Of a stretch of DNA of 64,000 nucleotides, positions 44,593 through 54,487 are shown one piece after another (within the stretch, counting starts at the first letter, position 1; every line of letters begins with the position of its first letter). Location: positions 74,501 through 138,500 of the forward strand of contig NW_003314338.1 in the NCBI RefSeq assembly GCF_000143415.4, given 5' to 3'. Position numbers and translations under genes: made by a program. This DNA comes from Selaginella moellendorffii. Its lineage: Eukaryota > Streptophyta > Lycopodiopsida > Selaginellales > Selaginellaceae. Under the pieces are notes generated by a model that did no database searches, was not told the origin of the DNA, and was given only the letters and a program-made list of their open reading frames with translations.

Positions 44593-47500
44593 GCGAGGAA
44601 TTGTGTTCTTCTTCCAGCCACTGTCAATGTGGATGCAGAGAAGGGGGAGGAGCTCACCAGTTGGACTTTCGGGATGGAAGGCGAGGATCTGAGGCTGTAC
44701 AACACAGATGGTGGGAGAAAAGAATGCATGGGGATCCTCATCCAAGTGACAGACACTCCATGCAGTTCCATGCAAGAATATGGACTGGCACTTGTGGTAG
44801 AGACAGCATCTGCCTTCAAGATCCACCTTGCACATCCTAGCGGCTTCCCGGAGGGGGGCAGCGGCTATGAGGAATTCCTAGAGGGAGCTAGGGAGAGGTA
44901 GTCCAGGAGGCCCACAATTTCAAAGACGCTGCAGGTCTATGAAGATCACATGGAATCCACGGACCTCACCTACGGCGATGTTCAAAAACTATATTCCAAC
45001 ATTGAGCCATTGAGAGTGACTCCAGTTCGCGAAGCAAAGGGGAAGGGGGTCGATCTGGAAACTACCTCGAAGTAGAAAAGGGTGGTCAAGCTCAAGCCGA
45101 CGTCTGACTCTCCTGCTCCAAAAAAGAAGCTACTCAGTGATGCCATTGCCTCGGGTTCGAACACTACACCCACCAAAAAGAAGAGCCGCAAAGAGCAGAA
45201 AGAGCAAGAAGAGGCAGCAAAAATCATCGCAGATAATAGTACTTGTTACTATTCCAACAAAGTATATACAATCGACGTGAGCCGTATCGACATCCAAAGC
45301 AAATACAACCACAGGCTAGTATCTGATGAGTGGGTGGAGAAACTGAAGCAGAAGATGCTGGCAACTCCAGTAACACCCGACATCGCAGACGTGATCCCCT
45401 ACTACCGAACAATGAAGGGCGAGACGAGGTTTCCAGACTTGATCAATAGGAAGGTGTTGGACGATCAGAACATCCGGTTCTATGCCGTCTCCGGGCAGCA
45501 TTCTAGCTTGGCGATGCAAGAGATAGTTGTGGATATTATGGTGGGCGAGGAGGTGAAGAAAGTCTTCAAGACAAGAGTTGTCCACCTGATAAAAGGCAAC
45601 TCGCCCCTCCGATCTATCATATACATCTCCCATGCGCAGAATGTCAAGCAAGAAACGTGCTACAAATCGGGTCTGCACGAGACATTGGCACGAACACGGA
45701 AGCTCTGGGTTCAACTGAAGAAGCCACAAAAACCAGGACAAGGACGTGCACTAGCAACTAGCGCCTGGCAGGTAAGCCTCGTTGCATGTGGCATAGCATG
45801 TGGCCTCACGCCATTTCCATTGCAAGAATTCTTGAGTCTTCTCTCGAAAACACTGGGGGTCAATGACACACTCAGCATCCATAACATTCTACTCGCGACA
45901 AAAGTTGTTTTTGACAAATGGGTAGATGTGCTGAGGAGGTACCATGACGGGGAGTGGCCAAACTCAATGGGTGTGGAGGACGGCCGGAAGCCCAATGATT
46001 TGAAGCTCAACGCCTTGCGTTTCTCGCGGTCTCTAGACGACGACGACCTTCTGACAGTGGCTAATGCTCTTCTACGTGGTGAGGTAGTCTTCAACAAGAC
46101 CAAAATGACTCCCGGCCATATTGTGACATACGAGGACTTGTGCACGACTCTGAGAGCTCGTGCGCTATTGAAGGATTGGATCTTCGAGCAAGTGGCCGTG
46201 GAGAGGGTGAGCATCGACACCACGCAAGAGATGATGGAAGCGCTGGAGTTGTCAAATGAAGACATCGACGAGTACGTGAAGGGGGCCCCCAAGTTCATCG
46301 ATCTGCTGCGGGATGCCACGAAAAGTAAAGCTGAGAAGTTGGATCAGTATCCAAATTTCATTAAGATTGATGTCGACCACCGGCTTCAGAAACAGCTCGA
46401 CCCCGCAGCAGAGGCCTATCGAGAACCTTACCGGGTATACTTGAATTTGGATGAGGATCAAAGGTGGAGGAGCATCGTTTCCCACGGAGATGAGCAGGTC
46501 AAGAACATCTTTTGTGTGATGGACTTCACAAACGAGGAGATCACTCATGCAGACGAAGTCAGCTCCATCATTGACTTAATGGTGGGACTTGCGGAGGTGG
46601 AATCTTCAGTCCACTATATGATCTACGACTCCGAATCCTATCACAAGTTCTGGAAGGCCTTGAACGAGGTGAAGGCTCGGTTGAAAGGCAAGGAGACGCG
46701 GGAGATCCATGGAATAATGGCTAAGAAGAAGATACCGACGAATGTCCGCATCTTCACACTCGCCCTTGTTATTGGTCCTGCAGCAGAGTGGGACTGGAGT
46801 GACTTCCCAGCTTCGTTCGACAAGGCCAATCGAATTGATCTAAGGGAGGTCAATTTACCCGTGCCTGAGGAACTGAAGACGGCTATGGAGCTTTTGAATC
46901 AAAGAAAGCTCCAGGTGCAGCATGGGAAATGCTCAGTTGGGTCTTCAACGCAATAGCGGGTGGTGTGAGACACAAAATCCCTAGGCCCCAAAGTGGAGCC
47001 GGAAGGGCGCCACATGGTAGTGGCCGAAGCGAGAGCCAAACGAGCGTAACACGTTTGGACCAAAAGCTCCGACTTGAAAAGTCAAGAGCGGGAGTGGAAC
47101 TCCCAACGAAGTGCTCGAGGAACGAGCACGAAGCGAGCAAAAGGCGAGGCTCCAAAAAGGGACCCAAAAGGACCAACACATGACACGTGGGAGAGTCCGA
47201 GATGGAGTCCGAGGTGGACCCGAGATGGACCCGAGATGGAGTCCGAGATGGAGTCCGAGATGGAGTCCGAGGTGGACCCGAGATGGACCCGAGTTGGAGT
47301 CCAAAGTGGAGTCCGAGATGGACCCGAGATGGAGTCCGAGATGGAGTCCGAGATGGAGTCTGAGGTGGACCCGAGATGGACCCGAAATGGAGTCCGAGAT
47401 GGAGTCCGAGATGGACCCGAGATGGAGTCCGAGATGGAGTCCGAGATGGAGTCCGAGGTGGACCCGAGATGGACCCGAAATGGAGTCCGAGATGGAGTCC

Positions 47501-50500
47501 AAGATGGACCCGAGATGGAGTCCGAGATGGAGTCCGAGATGGACCCGAGATGGACCCGAGATGGAGTCCGAGATGGAGTCCGAGATGGAGTCCGAGATGG
47601 AGTCCGAAGTCGAGACCGAGACCGGAACCGAGACCGGGACCGAGACCGAGACCGAGACCGAGATCGGGACCGAGACCGAGACTGAGCCCGAGACCGAGAC
47701 CGAGGCCGAGGTCGAGACCGAGCCCGAGCCCGAGTCCGAGTCCGAGTCCGAGTCCGAGTCCGAGTCCGAGTCCGAGTCCGGAGCCTGAGAGGGTGAAAGC
47801 CCAAAGCGTTCGTCTCCCAGACCCTGGGGGGTTTGGTGAGCTCCAAAAGTATAGTAGGGGGAGGACTGCAGTGGAGCCAGTTTGGCCAGGAAAGGCCAGT
47901 TTGGCCCAGGAAGGCCGGACCCAGTGTTGGGTGATGAGCTGCCCACTGGGAAGTCCAAGACTAGAGTGAACACGGACCGACAAGCGGGGTAGCTTGGTGA
48001 AGTGTTCAAGAGCCGGCTCTAGTTCCCCTGGGAGATCGACTGGCCGATGCTCCCAGTCCAAGTGTGGGTGGCACTACCTACTTGGATACCTGGTGTGGCT
48101 CAACGGAACCTGCTCTAAGCCCATGGCTAGAGCACCCAAGGGTAGAAGGCGAGGAGAGTACCCAGGTGGCTCGCGTAAGGCCACGGTGTTCCGAAATGTT
48201 GTCCCAAAGGCCCAGACTGTGGAAAGGACGAGGAGCAGTCCTCTGGGGTAGTGACCAAGGACACAGTCACACAGTGAGGAAGTCCTAGAGGATAGTGGGA
48301 CTTAGTGGTCGGGCCGGTGGGCCTCGATCCAGTGGCAGTGTTGGCGAACACAGCCAAGGACAGAAAGGGACTTGGTGGGGACCGGAACAGAGATATTGGG
48401 GAAGGCTATTCCCCATGTTTGTAGGCATCCTAAGGATTTTATGGACTGGATCTGGGATGATCACTCATGGATGGATGACCCAGTCTTTGAGAGACGGGAT
48501 TGGAATGTAGGTCGTGTTGGACCACCAGTGTGACCGAGGTAAATGGGCATGGCCTTAGCGTAACGGGCCGATATGTCGGTGGTACCTTGGGGTGTCGATC
48601 ATGGGATCGGACACGTGGAGCACTTGGACCAAGTGCTAAGGTTGAGTGGCATGGATGCCATTCTCGGGGCTAGCAAGCCCCAAGTCCTGAGTTGGGCTTA
48701 TGGAGGTTGTGAATGAGACTCTTCCAAGTGGTCGGAGGTGCGGTTAAGTGACTAAAGTAGAATGGAAAAATTAGTCGCTTACAGGTGGGTCACCTGCTTC
48801 TGACTCCAAGGGCAAATGCGTTGTCGAGTACAACTGCGGCGGACTATTCTTTCGAGCCGCACTACTCAAGGGTGTCCCGTGTGTTGCGGTGACAAACTCC
48901 ATTGAAGAGGTGACTTCAATGGAGCATATAATTATAGTTGCCAAAGAAAAACAGTATCTTCTCTGCAAACCTGGTGAGTACACACTTTAAGTTTAAATGT
49001 TATCTCACAAGCTCTGTATGCAGGAGCGTGGCCACCCCCAGATGCTGAAACGGCGTTAACAGCTACTGTTGAAGATACCCATGTTGGGCCGAGCTCACAA
49101 CCTGCACAAGGTAAGGTCACGTGAGGCCTCACGCCATTTTGATTATAGATCGTTGTGAATATTCAGACACGAGGACTGAAAAGCGCACTAGTGGCGCATC
49201 GAAGAAGGACAAACAGACAAGCAATAGGAAAAAAGGAGGTACAAATTATATTTGCAATGGCGTGTGGTCTCATGCCATTCCTTGCAGGAGAAACTTCTTC
49301 AAAGGCAAAATAGGCAAGCACCAGCCAAGCTCAAACTGACAGTGGTCATAAAAAGCGAAAGCACGTTGGACAGTCGTCGAGATTAGAGGCGTTTGATTCG
49401 AAAAGGAAGAAGGGCAACGAAAAGATGATAGGTAATGCCTCGCGGTTATGGCGTGTGTGCTCATGCCATTCATTGCAGATCAAGGGCTGAGTGAAAGCAG
49501 GCAGTCACCACCTCATGACTCAGATTCCTATGGCAGACTCCCCTTCCCCAATCTCAATGGAGAGGTACAATGGATGAGGGAAGCTTTTCAAGTCAGGGCC
49601 ACGTTTTTCTCATCTCGTCGTTTTCGAAAGGTGCAAGAACGTGCAGAAACCATGTTAAGACAGTCGGGTGAGGATACGGTCCTAGGTCACGCACTAAAAC
49701 AGGCTATGGATGTCTTGTATTTTGAGATGGAGACTCGGCCAGATGATTTTCCCAAGATGGTCCTGGAAGAACAAGCCATCCAGCCTGAGCAGCCTATGGA
49801 AGAAATGCAGGAGGGGGATGAGGAGCCAGAGAAAGATAATGAGCAGGAAGAGCAGAAGGACGAAGAGGAGGACAAAGAAGAGGAGGACGAAGAAGAGGAG
49901 GATGAAGAGGACTTGGATGGTCCTCACAATGGTGACGATCACAATAACGACGACGACAATGATGACGACGATGGCCAGCCTGAGGTGGCCAAAGAGCAGC
50001 GGAGGAAGGTCATACAAGACAAACCATCAGGTAAATAATAGTACATCCATTCCTAACCTTTTACCATTTCTAACATTGTCCATGTAGGTCGCAGAGCAAA
50101 TGGTAAGTAGAGATTATTCAGTTGAATTTACAAACTCTAGCCTTTAGTGTCGAGGAAGGATAGTGCCAAGCAAGGGTCGAAACGTATGTCCAATCCTTCA
50201 GAATCAGCAGTGCACCCAAGTGATATCGGTCCTAGTTCCTCAATAGCAGTTGATGGTAAATACAGTATAGTCGATTCAATGTGCTAATGAGTTTGTTTTT
50301 AGTAGCACGGGAGGATACCATCTCAATCGAAGGGAGATATTTGGACATGCATATGGATCCGCCAGTGGACTCTACTTGGCTGCAAGAGTCATCAGAGCTG
50401 GTGGAGGCTACTATCCATATCAACGCCAAGCAAGCTGACCACGCTCCACTTGATGCTGCCCATACCACTGAGTCAATCTTGTCCACGTATCCAACTGACG

Positions 50501-51178
50501 GTGACCAGGCGCCATTGGACCCACATGAGGCCACCCCAGCCGCCGAGCTGGTCGTATCCTCATTTCCAACGGACTCAACGTGTGCCCAATCGTCTGACTA
50601 CGCGCCGTTGGAACCTCCCTACACCGCCCCTGCTGCCTGTTCGGTCATATCCACTTTGCCAATGGAGGCACCAGCTGAAATGGCGTGTGATCACATGCCA
50701 TCGGAACCACCCCATGCCACTGTTGAGCCAGTTGTACCAAAGTCTACAGCTGAAATGGCATGTGCCCACACGCCATCGGATGCGATTGACCCCACATTGC
50801 AGAGGAGAGTATTTCCGCCCTTCACGTTTCCTCGACCAAAACCCTCTCAACGACTATCGGGAGCAACATTCGCTAATATTGTAGATGGTAAAATTGACTT
50901 GTACCATTTTTTATGCTGACGCAGATGGAACGGTATATCAGAAGCCATTTGATCGGACAGACACCAATCATCATTTATGGCATGTATATTGTCTAGCCAA
51001 GCACTATCCGCATCTCCATAATCTGCTCAACCGGATGGGTTCTTTGACCACTAAACATGAGCGTGGACGTATTAGAGAAGAGATGGCATTACTATTGGGT
51101 TTAAATCCTGATAGTGTGGAGAGTGATGAAATTCCAAGATTATTGTATAGGCGTTGGAGGCAAAAAATAACAGTCTAA
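44593..51178 (+). pseudogene. Multi-exon gene with ParB/sulfiredoxin-like segment, three TAG codons and an LTR insertion
   Basis: Main exon 44593 to about 46963 and, after the solo LTR, 48789-48973, 49024-49110, 49167-49238, 49288-49431, 49479-50030, 50088-50102 (15 nt), 50148-50255, 50303-50887 and 50925-51178 (TAA). The eight downstream introns are 37-57 nt, GT...AG, all phase 1. At 45260-45665 the frame reads VYTIDVSRIDIQSKYNHRLV, IRFYAVSGQHSSLAMQEIVV and ISHAQNVKQET, resembling the ParB/Srx fold (sGxxR/H and the following ENxQR-like box). The post-LTR exon has KCVVEYNCGGLFFRAALLKG, which could be a degenerate methyltransferase motif I (weak). Then a basic part, an acidic E/D run (49830-49975) and a final exon with HHLWHVYCLAKHYPHL, unrecognised. 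In-frame TAG codons at 44899, 45073 and 49311, and a frame change near 46905, argue for decay. 5' exons before 44593 are likely but not defined. Confidence 0.7.
46964..48783 (+). mobile_element. Solo LTR, family B (1.82 kb), inside a coding exon
   Basis: TGTGAGACACAAAATCCC ... TTAGTCGCTTACA with GGTGG on both sides (46959-46963 and 48784-48788). Removing it with one GGTGG restores a continuous frame (NAIAGGSPASDSKGK). It contains a long GAGTCC/GAGATG/GACCCG hexamer array (47195-47785), the core module GGTGAAAGCCCAAAGC (47793) and CCAAAAGTATAGTAGGGGG. The long low-complexity frames on both strands here (up to 392 codons) are products of the array. Confidence 0.92.
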
Positions 51179-51590
51179 GATGGCATGTATTTATTTTAAA
51201 ATGTAACTTATTATGGCATGGGGTTCCATGCCATTGTATTAATATTAAAAGACAATTCTTTGAGAGGATTTGCATTATACTAGAAGTGTTACAGCATGTT
51301 ATTGGAAGTCTATGAAGTTGTTTTATTAATAATGGGAAAGTAAAGATTGAATGGGGACTTGGGCTCCACCTAGACTCGGAGCAACTGAGCCAATATTAAA
51401 AGGATGGAAAGAAATTGGACGACGATGACAAGGAGAAGAGAGAGGTGAAGCAGTGGCAGGGGGAGGAGAAGTGATTGAGTAGACATTTCCTTGTTTAAAA
51501 TAAAATGGCATGTGCCTCAATGCAGTTGAATTTTGTTATATTTATATACTATATAAAGGTTTGGAAACCTTATTTTACAAGTGGGATAAT
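51179..51590. other. Spacer after the ParB-like gene
   Basis: Probable 3' UTR and flank with a half palindrome (51180), a full one (51213) and a half (51505). No terminal inverted repeat or target duplication was recognised, so the right limit of the putative element is unknown. Confidence 0.4.
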
Positions 51591-51594
51591 GACA

Positions 51595-53317
51595 ATTCCC
51601 ACTTTAACGAAATAGAGCTTAAGGTGGCATTTGTCCACCTTAAAGGAAAGTTGAGGAAGGCTCCCATGTTGGCATTACCAGACTTTGGTAAGGACTTCAA
51701 AGTTGAAATAGACACTTCAGACTTTGCGTTGGGTGCAGTTTTGAAGTAAGACAACCATCCAATAGCATTCTTCTTGAAGTTGGACAAGGCTCAGTGAAAG
51801 TGGTTTGCCTACAAGAAGGAAATATTTGCAGTGGTTAAGGTACTCAAGGAGTGGCAACACTACCTTGGGAGACACTTCAAAGTTTACACAGATAATACAG
51901 TTTACATGGATAGTTTACACGGCAACGAAACACTTCTTATCACAGCCCGACCTGAGAGGGAAACAAGGTCAGTGGGCCAATGCTTTGGCTGAGTTTGATT
52001 GCAAGATTCTGTATAAACCTGAGAAGAGCAACATCGTGGTAGATGCTTTAAGTCAAAAAGCAAGCTTGAAGTTGGTGATATCTAACGTGACAGCAACCTT
52101 TTAGGATTATATGTAGACATTATATGAGAATGATGGTTTAACACAAGAAGTGTTGCAAAGGAACCAAGAAGTGCGGGATGCTCACCAGAGAGGTAGGCCA
52201 CCTACAAAAGAGAAGACTAGCTATGTGGAATGCAATGGACTTATCTATTATAAACAAATAAGGGTGTATATTCCACAAGGGGAACTAAGGAAAGTAGCGT
52301 TAGATAGACATCCAAAACTATGTAAAGACATGTCCAACATATCTAATATGTCAGCAAATCGAAACCATAATTAAGGTTAGTGGGGGTTTGTTACAAAGCC
52401 TCCCAATTCTAGATTGTCCATGGAAATGTCTTATGATGGACTTCATCATGAGATTGCCCCCAAGTGAGATGTTTGGTGTGATATTTGTGGTGGTGGACCA
52501 ATTTTCATAGATGGCACATTTCTTACCCACCACAATAGAAGTGGATGTGGAAGGTGTGGCAAAACTATTCTTCAAACAAGTGGTTCGAGTGTGGGGAAGG
52601 CTAGAAGAGATTATGTCAGATTAAGATAATATCTTCACCAGTAGGTTTTGGAAAACTCTACTAGAATAGTATTGCACCAAGTTGAAATTCAACACAGCCT
52701 ATCATCTATAGACAGGTATTGGGTATTAATTAAAGTTTGATGGTAATAACGTTTCTTGACAGACGGACAAACGGAAAGGGTGAATAGACAGCTGGAGGAT
52801 TATTTGCGATGCTATATCTTTGGAGACTAAACCGATTGGGTAAGTCATTTAAGACTTGCAGAAATGTGCTATAACAACTCATCACATTTGGGTATTGTGG
52901 TGAGTCCATAGGAAGTCATCAATGGGCGAGCTATCGAAGGTCTAGTGGAACTCAGTGTGGCTAAGTATCATGGAAGAGTTACTTGTAGTGGAGGCGTTCA
53001 TGGTAGAAAGACTCAATATTTGAAATTTAGTGACGAATTCCTTGGAACGGGCTTAACAAAGGCAAACTAAATATGTGAACCAAAAGTGTTGGGATGTAGA
53101 GTTCCAACTTAGGGATACAGTGTGGCTGAACACCAAGAACCTAAGGTTACCAAGTGGGATCAACTGGTAGTTGAGCTAAAGGTAAAATACAGAAAGGAAC
53201 TGATCTTGAGTCCCTTAATCAAGTTCGTGAGGCCTTATGAGATTAAGGGTCAAATTAGTAAGATGGCTTACCATCTCTAACTTCCTAGGGAGATAGGGAA
53301 GATGCACCCTATGTTCC
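51595..53317 (+). pseudogene. Chromovirus-type Ty3/gypsy pol relic (RNase H and integrase)
   Basis: RNase H: KAPMLALPDFGKDFKVEIDT, SDFALGAVLK, EWQHYLGRHFKVYTD, KSNIVVDALSQK. Integrase: near 52435 MDFIMRLPPSEMFGVIFVVV, then DQFS-stop-MAHFLPTTIEV, TDGQTERVNRQLEDYLR (52765), and an integrase end near 53090-53180. Many single-base stops (TAG, TGA, TAA) in an otherwise readable frame show decay by point mutation. The relic continues with a chromodomain at 60607 after the family D insertion; the target site copies are GTTCC. Confidence 0.82.
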
Positions 53318-54474
53318 TGTCGCGAATGTGATTTCGGGTATCGAAAGTTATCTGTCGGCTAGTCCTTTCGGATATTCTTTCCTTATTGCCACGATGGCAG
53401 GAGGTCGGTATTGCTGGACCCGTTATCAGTTTCCCACTTGAGCTAGTTGAGAAACTGGTCAATGACCGTGTACTTAGATCAGATAAACATAAGGTAGGAA
53501 CCCTATGTGTTTCTTGCTGAGCATACTCGGCTTGGTTTGAGAAACTCCTGTCATTGGCTTGCACTTGCTAGTATCAAGAACCCCCGCGATATTGAGATTG
53601 GTCCCTCAACATCGCTAGATGATAGCTTACCGTGTCTGCCAAACACCCTCGCTATCATGCCCTTTGTGTTAGTCTCATTTTGGTCCCAAATGCTATTTAT
53701 GGAAAGTGTCCAGATTTTCTCATTTGGCATGTCTACGGAATGTAGAGATCGTCCTGAACACAATGGTGTTCGTCCCATGTCCAAATTCGCAATCTAGGGA
53801 CATTCCATATTTAGTAAGTGTCGTAAGTGTCGAGCTTGTCCCAGAGACTAACTCCTGATACTAAGGGAGGCTTGGGGTGAAAGCCCAAAGCATGTGTTCC
53901 TCAAGGGGGGGTGGGGGCTATGGGGGGTTCCAAATGTATAGTAGGGATAGTGGGTAGGTCGGGCATGGCCGACCAACCTAAGGCATAGTCTAGCTCCCGC
54001 TTGCGTGCCTGTCTTTGTTCTGCGTCCGGCTTGGGTCTAAGCCCAAGTTCCATTCCATGCTAGCTGGTGGAGTACCCATATCCTCACGTTAGGCCACCAG
54101 TATGCCGAAATAGCGCCAGACTCCATTTGGCTCCGTTTTGCGTACTGGTCCTGGCATTGAGATGCTGGTTGCTCCAGGACTGTTCCAAGTCGCTCCGGGC
54201 TCCTGTCCCTTCGCTCCTTGGGCTATATGCTCGGGAGTTGCTCCGTGGTCCGGTTCCATCACTCTTTGGCGTCACGCTTGGGAGTTTGGCACCATTCCTT
54301 CATTCAGTGGCCCAAGGCCCTGAACCTCGGGTTCCTATGGACACATGGCATGGACACGTGGTATGTGACATGTTGCATCTATCACGTGGCACAAAGAGGG
54401 TTTAGGTTCTGCTTCGTGGTGTTATCCTATGGTAAATCACCATAGGATAAAGGGTCAAAACCACGTGCGCTACA
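53318..54474 (+). repeat. Family D 5' LTR
   Basis: TGTCGCGAATGTGATTTC ... CAAAACCACGTGCGCTACA. It holds the core module GGGGTGAAAGCCCAAAGC (53876 on), a G-rich run and CCAAATGTATAGTAGGGAT. Near its end lies the inverted repeat ATCCTATGGTAAAT / CACCATAGGAT (54424-54448), a hairpin candidate in the transcribed part. Confidence 0.9.
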
Positions 54475-54476
54475 TT

Positions 54477-54487
54477 TGGTATCAGAG
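54477..54487 (+). promoter_or_regulatory. Primer-binding site, initiator-methionine tRNA type
   Basis: TGGTATCAGAG, two bases after the LTR. It is the standard plant LTR-retrotransposon primer site complementary to the 3' end of initiator tRNA-Met. Confidence 0.9.

Larger units (their letters stand above)
39780..51526. repeat. Dispersed 22-bp palindrome family (about 16 full copies)
   Basis: Left arm ATGGCRTGWGG, right arm CCWCAYGCCAT. Near-complete copies start at 41167, 41224, 41894, 41964, 42062, 43582, 44379, 44456, 44515, 45793, 49116, 49257, 49448, 50680, 50755 and 51213; a looped variant is at 42644 and half copies at 39780, 39834, 42722, 43663, 51180 and 51505. Their length is constant and the arms co-vary. 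They lie in spacers, in introns (49111, 49239, 49432) and in coding sequence (50680, 50755, 45793, 41167, 41224). No other copies were noticed in the window. The restriction to the two-gene region suggests recognition sites for a protein of this region, or small palindromic mobile units. Confidence 0.85.

Noticed and set aside
44899-45075. Alternative genetic code with TAG as glutamine
   Set aside because: The beta-adaptin and ARID-ELM2 genes use normal stop and sense codons, and decay of a silenced element explains the TAGs more simply.
45772-45826. Intron in the ParB-like main exon around the palindrome
   Set aside because: It begins GTAAG but the only nearby acceptor (AAG at 45826) would break the frame, while the sequence is open when read through. 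I treat it as coding.
46883-48061. Long frames (up to 392 codons) with PSRTPSRTP, ESEMESEM or SDSDSDS repeats
   Set aside because: They are translations of the GAG-hexamer array in the family B LTR, present on both strands and in several frames; the same applies at 32834-33728, 38184-38826 and 62187-62581.
49694-50017. Minus-strand frame rich in I, V, L, F (107 codons)
   Set aside because: Reverse reading of the acidic E/D repeat of the plus-strand gene; not a membrane protein.
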